A stretch of DNA of 64,000 bases from Lachnospiraceae bacterium (GTDB lineage Bacteria > Bacillota > Clostridia > Lachnospirales > Lachnospiraceae). The position numbers and the translations under genes were made by a program. Position 1 is the first letter of the stretch. Each line of letters begins with the position of its first letter. Below the pieces are notes generated by a model, which ran no database searches, was not told the DNA's origin, and was given only the letters and a program-made list of their open reading frames with translations. The stretch spans positions 1 to 64,000 of the forward strand of contig VSOB01000002.1 in the NCBI GenBank assembly GCA_009774625.1, given 5' to 3'. Positions 8,695 to 16,611 of this stretch are shown here, piece after piece.

Positions 8695-10470
8695 TTAATC
8701 CAGGGAAATATGCGTATTTTTCAGTTCTTCCAGGGCCTTTTTCCCTTCGATGACCCTGCGCAGCGCATCCATATCGTTTCCCGCCTGCCCACTGTCATAT
8801 TCATAGCTGTATGTTTTCACACTTACCAGGATATCGTGAAACGCCTTTTCCCGCTCCTTTTTTGTCTGTTCCAGTACCGGAAGTTTCGTATGAAACAGAG
8901 CCGCCGCCTCCCGCTGCTGCTCCTCATCCTCAAACTGACTGATCACGGACGCAGGCTCAAGGCTGCCTCTTTCCAATGCCTCAAACATCCGCTCTGCCAC
9001 CTGCCTGTACAGCTCTATGGTAAAATCCTGTGGACTGATATAGCGCTTCACCTTTTGATACAGGCCGGTTTCCTCACTCAGCCAGGTGATCAGAAGCCGC
9101 TGCGCCCTTCTGGCGCCGTCCTCCGGGGTATTCTTTTTCTGAATGCCTGATTTGGGCCGTATGATTTCCTTCGCCAGCCCCTCCTTTGCCGCATAACTGC
9201 CCACCAGCCTGCGCAGATTTTCAAAGCCAATCCGGTATTTCTCCGCTGTGGCTTCTATGTAATTTTCCCGTTCCACCGCCTCGGAAAAATTGCAGAGCTT
9301 TCTGGCCGCTTCCTGCTGAAATCTTGTCCTGCCGTCCGGGTCTGCCAGATCATATTCCCGCTCCAGAATCCGCAGTTCAAAGAAAAAGCTGTTCTCTGCC
9401 TGCTCCATCCGCTTCCCGAACTCTTCCGCGCCCAGATTCTTAATCAGTTCATCCGGATCTTTGTACGGTTCCAGATGGATCACTTTGCCGGTCAGCCCCG
9501 ACTCCCGCAGGATGCCGATTGCCCGCAGCGCCGCTTTCACGCCCGCGCCGTCATTGTCATAGGACAACAGTACCTGGTCGGTATATCTGCGGATCAGCGC
9601 TGCCTGGCCTTGGGTAAAAGCTGTTCCAAGAGAGGCAACCGCCTGCGAAAACCCGGCCTGATGCATGGCAATCACATCCATATAGCCTTCGCACAGGATC
9701 ATATTGGATGCTCTGGAAGTACGGGCAAAATTCAGTCCGTACAGATTCCGGCTCTTATCAAATATAGGTGTTTCCGGCGAATTCAGATATTTGGGAGTCC
9801 CGTCCCCCATCACCCTTCCGCCGAATCCTATGACCCGATGGTTGCCGTCCTGTATGGGAAACATCACCCGGTTCCAGAACTTATCCTGTGTCCCGTATTT
9901 TTCGCTGATGGTACAAAGCCCGGCCTCCCGGAGCAATTCATCCTGATACCCTCTGTGCTTTAAATAGCCTGTCAGATCATCACTGTACTTGCTGGCATAG
10001 CCAAGTCCGAATTTTTTGATGGTTTCTTCCCTGAGCTGACGCCCCAAAAGATAACGCAGGCCCTGCTCCCCTTCTTTTTTCCGAAGCAGGTAATAAAAAT
10101 ATCTGGCCGCTTCTTTGTTCACTGCCAGCAGCCTGGCCCTGCGGCTCTCCTTCTGTTTCATCTCCTCCGACCACTCGGCCTGGGGCAACTGCACACCGGC
10201 ACGCTCAGCCAGCGTCTGAACGGCTTCCTGAAAGGAAGCATGTTCATATTCCATCAAAAAGGTAAATACATTCCCTCCCGCCCCGCATCCAAAGCAATAA
10301 TACATCTGTTTGCTCTGGGAAACAGAAAAAGAGGGGGATTTTTCATTGTGAAACGGGCACAGGCCAAAATGGCTGCTGCCCTTTCTCTGCAGCCGGACAT
10401 AGCCTGAAATCACATCCACAATATCATTTTTCATACGGATCTCTTCCACAAGCTCTTCCGGATAATACAT
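8695..10470 (-). CDS. dnaG: DNA primase
   Basis: Makes RNA primers for DNA replication at the fork. The N-terminal zinc finger is complete: CPFHNEKSPSF followed by CFGCGAGG (residues about 38-65). The TOPRIM core has EGYMD and the SYDNDGAG acidic site. The 591-residue length is normal and the C-terminal region should bind DnaB helicase. It sits in the dgt-dnaG-rpoD run, 41 bases upstream of rpoD. Confidence 0.97.
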   Translation of the reverse strand: MYYPEELVEEIRMKNDIVDVISGYVRLQRKGSSHFGLCPFHNEKSPSFSVSQSKQMYYCFGCGAGGNVFTFLMEYEHASFQEAVQTLAERAGVQLPQAEWSEEMKQKESRRARLLAVNKEAARYFYYLLRKKEGEQGLRYLLGRQLREETIKKFGLGYASKYSDDLTGYLKHRGYQDELLREAGLCTISEKYGTQDKFWNRVMFPIQDGNHRVIGFGGRVMGDGTPKYLNSPETPIFDKSRNLYGLNFARTSRASNMILCEGYMDVIAMHQAGFSQAVASLGTAFTQGQAALIRRYTDQVLLSYDNDGAGVKAALRAIGILRESGLTGKVIHLEPYKDPDELIKNLGAEEFGKRMEQAENSFFFELRILEREYDLADPDGRTRFQQEAARKLCNFSEAVERENYIEATAEKYRIGFENLRRLVGSYAAKEGLAKEIIRPKSGIQKKNTPEDGARRAQRLLITWLSEETGLYQKVKRYISPQDFTIELYRQVAERMFEALERGSLEPASVISQFEDEEQQREAAALFHTKLPVLEQTKKEREKAFHDILVSVKTYSYEYDSGQAGNDMDALRRVIEGKKALEELKNTHISLD

Positions 10471-10535
10471 GAATTTCCTTTCTTCTCACCGGGCGCAGCC
10501 AGTCTCAGGCCCGCCCCGGCTGACAGTGACCCGGC

Positions 10536-11540
10536 TCAGCCCCGCCAGCATTTGGGAATATAGATTTCCTCATATTTGGCAATCGCAAACCGGTCCGTCA
10601 TAGCTCCGATATAATCACAAAGCACCTTTTCCTTTGGCTCTCCCCGATCCATCAGCACATGATAATCTCTGGGAAGCAGCTCCTGATGCTTTCCATAATA
10701 GTCATACAATGTCTCTATTAAAGTTTCCGCCTTCTTCTCGTCTCCTTTGGCGGCAGGATTGGTATACAAATGTTCAAATAAAAAACGCCGAAGGCGCTGC
10801 ATGGCCCGTCCCACAGGCTCCGACATACGAATCTCATTCACACCTGTGCTGTTCGTTACCAGATCATGAATAAAATGATCCAGCCGCCTGCCCAGCGTTT
10901 CTCCGATCACTTCCGTGATCTCTTTCGGGATATCCTCTTCTTTCAGAATACCTGCCCGTATGGCATCATCCATATCATGATGAATATAGGCGATCTTATC
11001 TGAAATGCGAACGATCTTCCCTTCCAGTGTAGAGGGCATCCCCATCGTCTGATGATTCCGGATGCCGTCACATACTTCAAAGGTCAGATTCAGTCCCTGC
11101 CCTTCCTTTTCCAGCAGTTCCACGATACGGACACTCTGTTCGCTGTGGCAGAATCCATAGGGACATACTTTATTCAGCGCCCTTTCCCCTGCATGTCCGA
11201 ACGGCGTATGCCCCAGATCGTGGCCAAGCGCAATGGCCTCCACCAGATCCTCATTGAGCCGCAATGCCTTTGCAATCGTCCTGGCATTCTGAGACACCTC
11301 AAGAGTATGGGTCAGCCTTGTCCGGTAATGATCTCCCGCAGGCGTAAGAAAAACCTGCGTCTTATCCTTCAGACGCCGGAAAGATTTGCTATGTAGTATC
11401 CTGTCCCTGTCTCTCTGAAACACCGGACGGATATCGCAGGGTTCTTCCGGCCGCCTTCGTCCCTTTGAATCCATACTGAATGCGGCGTATGGGCTTAAAT
11501 ATTCCTTTTCACGAAGCTCCAGACTTTCCCGAATCGTCAT
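10536..11540 (-). CDS. dgt: dGTP triphosphohydrolase (HD family)
   Basis: Cytosolic HD-domain hydrolase that converts dNTPs (typically dGTP) to nucleoside and triphosphate. The metal ligands are visible: RLTHTLEVSQ (first H), then GHDLGHTPFGHAGE with the HD pair. The 334-residue length matches the deoxyguanosinetriphosphate triphosphohydrolase-like family of Firmicutes. It heads the dgt-dnaG-rpoD cluster, linking dNTP pool control to replication priming. A GGAGGGG site lies before the ATG. Confidence 0.92.
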   Translation of the reverse strand: MTIRESLELREKEYLSPYAAFSMDSKGRRRPEEPCDIRPVFQRDRDRILHSKSFRRLKDKTQVFLTPAGDHYRTRLTHTLEVSQNARTIAKALRLNEDLVEAIALGHDLGHTPFGHAGERALNKVCPYGFCHSEQSVRIVELLEKEGQGLNLTFEVCDGIRNHQTMGMPSTLEGKIVRISDKIAYIHHDMDDAIRAGILKEEDIPKEITEVIGETLGRRLDHFIHDLVTNSTGVNEIRMSEPVGRAMQRLRRFLFEHLYTNPAAKGDEKKAETLIETLYDYYGKHQELLPRDYHVLMDRGEPKEKVLCDYIGAMTDRFAIAKYEEIYIPKCWRG

Positions 11541-11664
11541 ACTGCATTCCCCTCCGTTTTATTATTCGATACCTGTCCCCGGATTTCCTTTTTTTATTTC
11601 AGGAAAATTCTGCGGCCTGCGTACCGTTTCAGCGGCATATATCCGCTGTACGGGTCTGTGCATC

Positions 11665-11695
11665 AAAAAGGCCGTGTACACTACCGTACACGGCC
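11665..11695 (-). terminator. Rho-independent terminator after the FliD-like gene
   Basis: A perfect 10-bp stem GGCCGTGTAC/GTACACGGCC with a 6-base loop, followed on the minus strand by five T. It isolates the FliD-like gene from dgt. Confidence 0.9.
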
Positions 11696-11714
11696 CAAAC
11701 TTCCTATCCCTTCA

Positions 11715-12467
11715 TCAGAAAAAGCTGTTCATAAAGCTCCCGGATGAATACACATTGTTGTAACTGCCTCTGTTGGTATACAGCGAACTCTTATTGGCTT
11801 CCGACTGTGCGGTATAATTAATCATGGACGCTCTGGAGGACACGCTGCCGGCAAAAGAGGAATTGCCATTGAACATCGTCTTAACGGTAGTCATATCAGC
11901 CGCCTTAAATGCCTTCTCATCAATGCTCAGCTTATCATCCGAGCCGATGGAAATGCCGATCTTGTTCAGCATCTTCTCATATGCCTGTGTACCGCTGACC
12001 ATATTGGAAACCTGATTCTGCACCTTGCCGGAAACCGATTTTGAACCGGAATCCACAAGATTGTTATAGTTGTCTGCGAACTTTTTCACTGCCTTGTAAA
12101 TCGCATCGGTATCATATCCCTTAGTGGTGGTTTCCGTACCGTCGTCGTTCTTGGTGGTAATATCTACCTCTTTGAATACGGAATCCGAACCCCTGGACAT
12201 CAATGCCTCTGCAGATTCTGTCAGCGATTTGGCATCCGACTGTGTCTTGTTCAGCTTCTTTGCATTCTCAGACTGAACAGCCTTGGCTGCTTTTTTGCTG
12301 CTTTCTGTATCCTTCGTACCTTTTGTAGCGGCTGTCTGTTTTGCATAATATGCCTTTACGACTTTGTAGTATGTCCCGCTCTTGATGTTGTTGTATTCGG
12401 AAAGCAGGGAATAGATCCCATTGCCTGATGAAGAATTGTTGTTATTGAATAAAAATGAATAGCTCAT
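11715..12467 (-). CDS. Small FliD/HAP2-like protein of unknown function
   Basis: A 250-residue, Ser/Asn/Lys-rich protein with no cysteine and no signal peptide. The second half (about 145-225) reads like the end of the flagellar cap protein FliD: an NYNNLVD stretch, then KMLNKIGISIGSDDKLSIDEKAFKAA-like text in which a glycine-isoleucine turn is followed by acidic repeats. It is far shorter than FliD. AAAGGAG precedes the ATG. A sigma-D type promoter and its own terminator make it a single-gene transcript in the motility regulon by inference. A role in filament capping is unproven. Confidence 0.6.
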   Translation of the reverse strand: MSYSFLFNNNNSSSGNGIYSLLSEYNNIKSGTYYKVVKAYYAKQTAATKGTKDTESSKKAAKAVQSENAKKLNKTQSDAKSLTESAEALMSRGSDSVFKEVDITTKNDDGTETTTKGYDTDAIYKAVKKFADNYNNLVDSGSKSVSGKVQNQVSNMVSGTQAYEKMLNKIGISIGSDDKLSIDEKAFKAADMTTVKTMFNGNSSFAGSVSSRASMINYTAQSEANKSSLYTNRGSYNNVYSSGSFMNSFF

Positions 12468-12543
12468 GCCCTCACTCCTTTGATACTGGCGGCATCCGTG
12501 CCTCTGGTTTTTAAACTCCTTAATTACTGTTATTATATAATAG

Positions 12544-12570
12544 GTATCGGCACAGTTTCAAGATATTTTA
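12544..12570 (-). promoter_or_regulatory. Sigma-D (sigma-28, flagellar) type promoter
   Basis: On the minus strand TAAA, exactly 15 bases, then GCCGATAC. This matches the known flagellar sigma consensus TAAA-N15-GCCGATAT in all but the last base. A possible sigma-A site (TTGAAA with TATAAT, 18 apart) overlaps it at 12535-12564. Confidence 0.7.
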
Positions 12571-12601
12571 ATAAAAAAATGGGAAAAACCGGTAATTTTT
12601 G

Positions 12602-14095
12602 TTACTGTTCATACCCATTCTCAGTCTCTGACAAAGCTCCGACCGTAATACAGTCGTATCGCTTTGCATGAATCACCCGTTCCATCGCTTCCACAGGCGT
12701 ACAGTTCACATGTTCCAGTATCTGCTGAAACACACCGGCAGACTGGCCGCTGGCAAGCTGTACGCCGCGGCGGTTTCTGTCTGCATGGAAAATATCATGC
12801 CGGCTGTTTACATTCCAGAAGATAATATTGGGGATCACATACCCCGCCCGCGCAAACCGATCCGCCATATTGTCATAAAAGCTCCATTCCCGATTGCCGC
12901 AGAAATCAATTTCCATATCGGAAATCACCACAATCGCTCCCGGCATCTCTTCCTGAGCGGCATGCGCCCGAACCGCCACATTCAGCACCAGTTCAAAAGC
13001 CGCCTCCAGATTCGTATTCATTCCCCAGGGCGCACGCATGGTATTCTGTACTTTCTGATACAGCGTCTCGCCCCGCAGCTCCACGATAAACGGTTTTTCA
13101 CTGAATGTCATAAACATGTTCCGGTACGGCCCTGTGTTTCTCTCAGCAAAATAAATCGCCAGACCCACAGACGTGGCCAGCGGCCTGCCTCCTGCGCAGG
13201 TCATGGAACCGGAAGTGTCTGCCATAACCAGTACATTGGCGCCTTCTTTCACAAAATCCGGAAGCGCTCTCCACTGTGCCTCCAGCGTCCGGTTCTCCTG
13301 CCAGTTCTTCATATATTCGCCCACGATATCATAAGGGTAGAGCACATCTGCGTGGATCTTTGCCGTTCCGTTTTCCACATCATCCAGATAACGGCTGAAG
13401 CCTTCCTCATCATGTTTCATAAACGCCCTGCGATAGATCTTCATGGCTCTTCCCGGAACCGCGCTGTAAGAAATCTCATCCCACCGGTTGGCCGACATCA
13501 GCGCTTCCACAATGCCGATCTGTTTTCTCATGCTGCGGACGATTCTTTTAAAGGAATATACGGAATATCCCAGCTTCTGCGCTGTCATAATGCCAAGACT
13601 GCGTGTTTCTTTTGAACTGGCATCGGCTGTTTTGATCCATTTTGCCAGAAGTGAAATGGCATTGCCCTGTTTCAGATTCTCCAGATCCTCTTCAAACTGC
13701 TTTTTCATGGCATCCCACATATCATTTTCCAGCCGGGTACCAATCAGCACATACAGATCATCATAGCGGCCAAACACACCGATCAGGTCCAGGTTTGGTC
13801 TGACCGCTTCCGGATGATGCTCTGCCGCATACCGCAGCAATGTACGGAAAGTCTTTCTCTCTCCCAGGCCTCCCCGTATGTCTCTGGCATAAAACAAAAT
13901 TTTTACGGTGAAGAGCGGGTCCTGACCGTATGCCTCGGCAAACAATGTGTGGATCCGATCATCATCCGCTTCCCGCAGAGATCCAATCGTGCTGAAAAGA
14001 TCCAGCCGTGCATCTCTGGTCGTGTTCAGGGCCACCGCCCTGTTTTCGGTACAGACAAATCTGCCTGTAGTTCTCAGTGCATCTGCAAAACTCAT
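12602..14095 (-). CDS. Ro60-like TROVE/vWA RNA-binding protein (Rsr-like)
   Basis: A 497-residue protein with the Ro60 layout: an N-terminal helical-repeat TROVE-type region (about 1-280, with KILFYARDIRGGLGERKTF), then a von Willebrand A domain with a MIDAS site, DTSGSM near 293, a later threonine and the ISDMEIDF strand. It may be catalogued as DUF2828/TROVE. Known bacterial Ro proteins (Rsr) bind Y RNAs and work with nucleases on structured or defective RNA. Three tRNA-shaped RNAs lie directly upstream on the same strand, so an RNP is inferred. GGGGAGGGGAG precedes the ATG. Confidence 0.85.
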   Translation of the reverse strand: MSFADALRTTGRFVCTENRAVALNTTRDARLDLFSTIGSLREADDDRIHTLFAEAYGQDPLFTVKILFYARDIRGGLGERKTFRTLLRYAAEHHPEAVRPNLDLIGVFGRYDDLYVLIGTRLENDMWDAMKKQFEEDLENLKQGNAISLLAKWIKTADASSKETRSLGIMTAQKLGYSVYSFKRIVRSMRKQIGIVEALMSANRWDEISYSAVPGRAMKIYRRAFMKHDEEGFSRYLDDVENGTAKIHADVLYPYDIVGEYMKNWQENRTLEAQWRALPDFVKEGANVLVMADTSGSMTCAGGRPLATSVGLAIYFAERNTGPYRNMFMTFSEKPFIVELRGETLYQKVQNTMRAPWGMNTNLEAAFELVLNVAVRAHAAQEEMPGAIVVISDMEIDFCGNREWSFYDNMADRFARAGYVIPNIIFWNVNSRHDIFHADRNRRGVQLASGQSAGVFQQILEHVNCTPVEAMERVIHAKRYDCITVGALSETENGYEQ

Positions 14096-14204
14096 ACTCC
14101 CCTCCCCTTTTCATGGACCATGATGTATCCGCTCCGGCAATCTGCGGAGCAAGGCAGGAAACAGTCATGGATTCCAATTCATTTTTATCTTTTGTTACTC
14201 TGCA

Positions 14205-14240
14205 GGCAATGCTGTTGTACCTCTCCCCATAGGCATTGCC
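14205..14240 (-). other. Hairpin in the leader of the Ro60-like gene
   Basis: GGCAATGC and GCATTGCC form an 8-bp stem with a 20-base loop in the roughly 290-base leader between the last tRNA-like RNA and the Ro60-like start. The loop carries a purine block GGGGAGAGG. It could be a processing or regulatory structure; no known riboswitch pattern was recognised. Confidence 0.45.
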
Positions 14241-14288
14241 TTTCTGAAAATATGACGCTTTTTATTCAGATTTATAGTCTGGGTTTTG

Positions 14289-14307
14289 TTTGCTGTCTGC
14301 GTCACAA
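14289..14307 (-). ncRNA. Possible degenerate fourth copy of the Y-RNA-like element
   Basis: The minus strand has TTGTGACGCAGACAGCAAA, which aligns with the 3' arm plus ACAGCA box of the three intact elements upstream (for example TTTGTGGAGCTGACAGCAAA). Its own 5' arm no longer pairs; instead TGACGC can pair with GCGTCA at 14258-14253. No tRNA-like flanks are seen. Confidence 0.4.
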
Positions 14308-14389
14308 CGAGCCGTTTCCGTCAGATCCGGCCGCTGCCTGCCGCAAACAGGAACTTCTCATGCTGGCTGATCTGTCCGGTCCGGACTAT

Positions 14390-14503
14390 GACGATGCGAA
14401 GGGCTCGAACCTCCGATCTGTACCCGTGATCCAGCTCTGCTGTTCGTACCACCGGCATGATACGATATTGGCAGGTACCGTGCTTCCTCTGCACCACATC
14501 GCC
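14390..14503 (-). ncRNA. tRNA-like Y RNA C
   Basis: A 114-base tRNA-shaped RNA. The acceptor helix is GGCGATG with CATCGTC (one G-U), the D-arm GTGC-AGAGGAA-GCAC, the T-arm GGAGG-TTCGAGC-CCTTC. There is no anticodon arm: in its place is an insert closed by GTACC/GGTAC that holds an 18-base hairpin (14446-14463, arms GTATCA and TGGTAC) followed directly by GAACAGCA. The same hairpin-plus-ACAGCA unit recurs in RNAs A and B. This resembles the known YrlA class of bacterial Y RNAs that mimic tRNA. Confidence 0.8.
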
Positions 14504-14510
14504 ATGATTG

Positions 14511-14622
14511 AGTGAGGGGCGGAATCGAACCGCCGGCCACGCCATTAAAAGTGGTTTTACGATTGCTGTCAGAATCACAGACATGATTCCTGTTCCGTGC
14601 TCTGCCACTGAGCTACCTCACT
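14511..14622 (-). ncRNA. tRNA-like Y RNA B
   Basis: A 112-base tRNA-shaped RNA. The acceptor AGTGAGG pairs fully with CCTCACT, extendable to 8 bp; the D-arm is GCTC-AGTGGCA-GAGC and the T-arm GGCGG-TTCGATT-CCGCC, both as in true tRNAs. The roughly 64 bases between the arms hold no anticodon stem but the hairpin GAATCA-TGTCTG-TGATTC (14572-14589) followed by TGACAGCA. It ends only 7 bases before RNA C. No CCA is encoded. A tRNA finder may call it a pseudo-tRNA. Confidence 0.82.
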
Positions 14623-14627
14623 CATAA

Positions 14628-14746
14628 CCGGCGGGCAGGATTTGAACCTGCAACAGGGCGGTCCCCTTGTACATTCTTTGCTGTCAGCTCCACAAACATG
14701 AAGCATTTTACATTTACCGCTGCGTCTGTCATTCCGCCACCGCCGG
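14628..14746 (-). ncRNA. tRNA-like Y RNA A (tRNA-Leu-like D-arm)
   Basis: A 119-base tRNA-shaped RNA, first in the array. The acceptor CCGGCGG pairs with CCGCCGG, the D-arm GTGGCGGAATGACAGACGC copies tRNA-Leu, and the T-arm is GCAGG-TTCAAAT-CCTGC. The insert, closed by GCGGT/ACCGC, carries the hairpin GCTTCA-TGTTTG-TGGAGC (14687-14704) followed by TGACAGCA. RNA B begins 5 bases downstream, so the array is probably one precursor cut by tRNA-processing enzymes. No CCA is encoded. Confidence 0.82.
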
Positions 14747-14790
14747 ATCTGTCAGGTCTGCAGGAAGATTCTCCCTGTCAGACTATTTTT

Positions 14791-14819
14791 ATTATACGCC
14801 CCTGAAAATATGAATACAA
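14791..14819 (-). promoter_or_regulatory. Sigma-A promoter of the tRNA-like array and Ro60-like gene
   Basis: Minus strand TTGTAT, 17 bases, TATAAT. The start would be near 14784, about 40 bases upstream of RNA A. The short leader can fold through CAGG/CCTG repeats. Confidence 0.75.
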
Positions 14820-14939
14820 TAGAACGAAAGTATAAAAAAAGGAATATTATAACGGGTTTTTGCACTTTTGCTTGCATCATGCAGACGCTTATTGTATCAT
14901 CAGTTCACAAATCAGAATATAGAATGGGAGGAGGCTGTT

Positions 14940-15449
14940 ATGATACTGGAAACCAAAAGACTCTGTCTGCGGGAAATGAAGCAGGCTGATTTCGGCTCAC
15001 TATGTCAGATATTGCAGGATGAAGAAACCATGTACGCCTATGAAGGGGCTTTCAGTGATGCAGAAGTGCAGGAATGGCTGGACCGGCAGATTGCCCGTTA
15101 TCAGAAATGGGGATTTGGCCTGTGGGCGGTCATTCTGAAAGAAACGGAGGAAATGATCGGTCAATGCGGACTTACCATGCAGCCGTGGAAAGACCAGGAG
15201 GTGCTGGAAATAGGCTACCTTTTCCAGCGGCGCTGCTGGCATCAGGGGTATGCCACAGAAGCTGCCAGAGCATGCAAAAGGTATGCATTTGAAATTTTAG
15301 ATGCAGACGAGGTCTGTTCCATCATCAGAGATACCAATACAGCCTCCCGGAACGTGGCCGTCAGAAACGGCATGACAGCTACAGATCGCTTTACAAAACA
15401 TTACCGGGGCGTGGACATGCCTCATGATCGCTATGTGGCGGTGCGCTAA
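14940..15449 (+). CDS. GNAT-family N-acetyltransferase
   Basis: A 169-residue acetyl-CoA-dependent acetyltransferase of the RimJ/RimL-like group. It opens with LETKRLCLREM, has the IGQCGL strand, and an acetyl-CoA loop at about residues 98-108 (RRCWHQGYATEA), then SRNVAVRNGM. The acceptor substrate is unknown. ATG at 14940 follows GGGAGGAGG by about 6 bases; an earlier in-frame ATG has no such site. It is divergent from the tRNA-like array. Confidence 0.85.
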   Translation: MILETKRLCLREMKQADFGSLCQILQDEETMYAYEGAFSDAEVQEWLDRQIARYQKWGFGLWAVILKETEEMIGQCGLTMQPWKDQEVLEIGYLFQRRCWHQGYATEAARACKRYAFEILDADEVCSIIRDTNTASRNVAVRNGMTATDRFTKHYRGVDMPHDRYVAVR

Positions 15450-15507
15450 ACCGGATTTTTTAATTTATATATAATATATAAGAGATTCAGGGAATTTCCT
15501 GAATGAC

Positions 15508-15548
15508 AAAAAACAGGCCCATGCATCATAAATGATACATGGGCCTGT
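15508..15548 (-). terminator. Rho-independent terminator after the tRNA-Leu pair
   Basis: An 11-bp stem ACAGGCCCATG/CATGGGCCTGT, extendable inward through ATCAT/ATGAT, followed on the minus strand by five T. It lies just downstream of the two minus-strand tRNAs. Confidence 0.85.
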
Positions 15549-15557
15549 CTGCTTCAC

Positions 15558-15642
15558 TGCAGGAAAAGGGACTTGAACCCTCATGAGCGCAATGCTCACA
15601 CGGACCTGAACCGTGCGCGTCTGCCAATTCCGCCATTCCTGC
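15558..15642 (-). tRNA. tRNA-Leu (anticodon CAG)
   Basis: Class II tRNA: acceptor GCAGGAA/TTCCTGC, leucine-type D-arm, anticodon stem-loop CACGG-TTCAGGT-CCGTG, long variable arm and T-loop TTCAAGT. The discriminator is A, as expected for leucine. CCA is not encoded. It decodes CTG. Confidence 0.95.
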
Positions 15643-15648
15643 CCACCG

Positions 15649-15732
15649 TGCGGGAGATGGGACTTGAACCCACACGCCTATACGGGCACAAGATCCTTAG
15701 TCTTGCCTGTCTGCCAATTCCAGCACTCCCGC
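15649..15732 (-). tRNA. tRNA-Leu (anticodon AAG)
   Basis: Class II tRNA: acceptor GCGGGAG/CTCCCGC, anticodon stem-loop CAAGA-CTAAGGA-TCTTG, long variable arm and T-loop TTCAAGT, discriminator A. Loop position 33 is T and 34-36 read AAG, so A34 is likely edited to inosine by TadA. It sits 6 bases upstream of the CAG tRNA in one transcript. CCA is not encoded. Confidence 0.93.
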
Positions 15733-15809
15733 ATGTCGTGCCGCAAGTAGTATACTACCATGTTCCCTCCCAGAAGTCAATACCTTAATATAAAAAATTT
15801 GTCAAAATT

Positions 15810-16571
15810 TTAATCCTGGTATACGAGCGCATAAGCCGCCGTACAATCTGTCTCAAACTGCACCTTGTTGCCCCGCTCTCCCAGATCTTCCAGAGCCGCC
15901 GGCTGTCCTTTGTAAACACGCAGCATTTTAAACTTCCGGCCTTCTTTCTGATACTGAGCCGGGATGTCAAATAAAAGCTGTACAGGATGATCCAACTGCT
16001 CCAGAGGACTGCCCGCATGGGCAAAGGAAATATTGTACATGCCAATATACTGATACTCACCTCTTACGCTGTCAAAGGCTTCTCTGCACTGCCTGCCCTG
16101 TACGACCTGACTGGTAGTGATGCTGACAGCATCTATTTTATATCCGTGGGCAAAGATACAGGCACTGTTAGACCAATTCACCTGCGGTACATCCTCGTCC
16201 TCATTGTCACCCCGCTTCACAAAATGAGCCACCACTGTATGATCATAATATCCCGGAGAAAACGCATAGTACGAACTTTTCGTCACGATTACCCCATTGT
16301 CGGTAAAATATGCAAAAGAATACCCGCTGTTGGGACTGGCCGACACTACGATGCTGTCAGAATCCGACGCATACATGCTGTTGGTAAAAGTGACGCCGTT
16401 GCAGAGCGAGGATATGCTTCCCATCGTATAGTCCTCCGAATAGGCCGCAACCGCCCTGGAAGCCGCTGTAATCTCTTCCGCTCCCACTGTCAGCCCACGG
16501 CAGGGAAAAAGAACCGCCATCCCCAGACACAGAACCGCCGCTTTCCAAAACCGCCGTTTTTTCATGCTCAT
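15810..16571 (-). CDS. Exported protein of unknown function
   Basis: A 253-residue protein with a signal peptide: KKRR basic start, hydrophobic core at about 10-22 and a probable cleavage near VGAEE. The mature part has an SPNSGYSFAYFTDNG stretch reminiscent of repeat-type extracellular beta modules. No catalytic motif was recognised. A GGGGAAAGGGG run precedes the ATG. It starts about 40 bases from the HD-domain gene stop, so the two may be co-transcribed. Confidence 0.7.
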   Translation of the reverse strand: MSMKKRRFWKAAVLCLGMAVLFPCRGLTVGAEEITAASRAVAAYSEDYTMGSISSLCNGVTFTNSMYASDSDSIVVSASPNSGYSFAYFTDNGVIVTKSSYYAFSPGYYDHTVVAHFVKRGDNEDEDVPQVNWSNSACIFAHGYKIDAVSITTSQVVQGRQCREAFDSVRGEYQYIGMYNISFAHAGSPLEQLDHPVQLLFDIPAQYQKEGRKFKMLRVYKGQPAALEDLGERGNKVQFETDCTAAYALVYQD

Positions 16572-16611
16572 TGCCCCTTTCCCCTACCATACCCCTGATG
16601 CCTGCAGGAAT

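Noticed and set aside
14390..14746. Ordinary tRNA genes
   Set aside because: Acceptor, D and T arms are tRNA-like, but no 5-bp anticodon stem with a 7-base loop is present and the lengths (112-119 bases) are too great.
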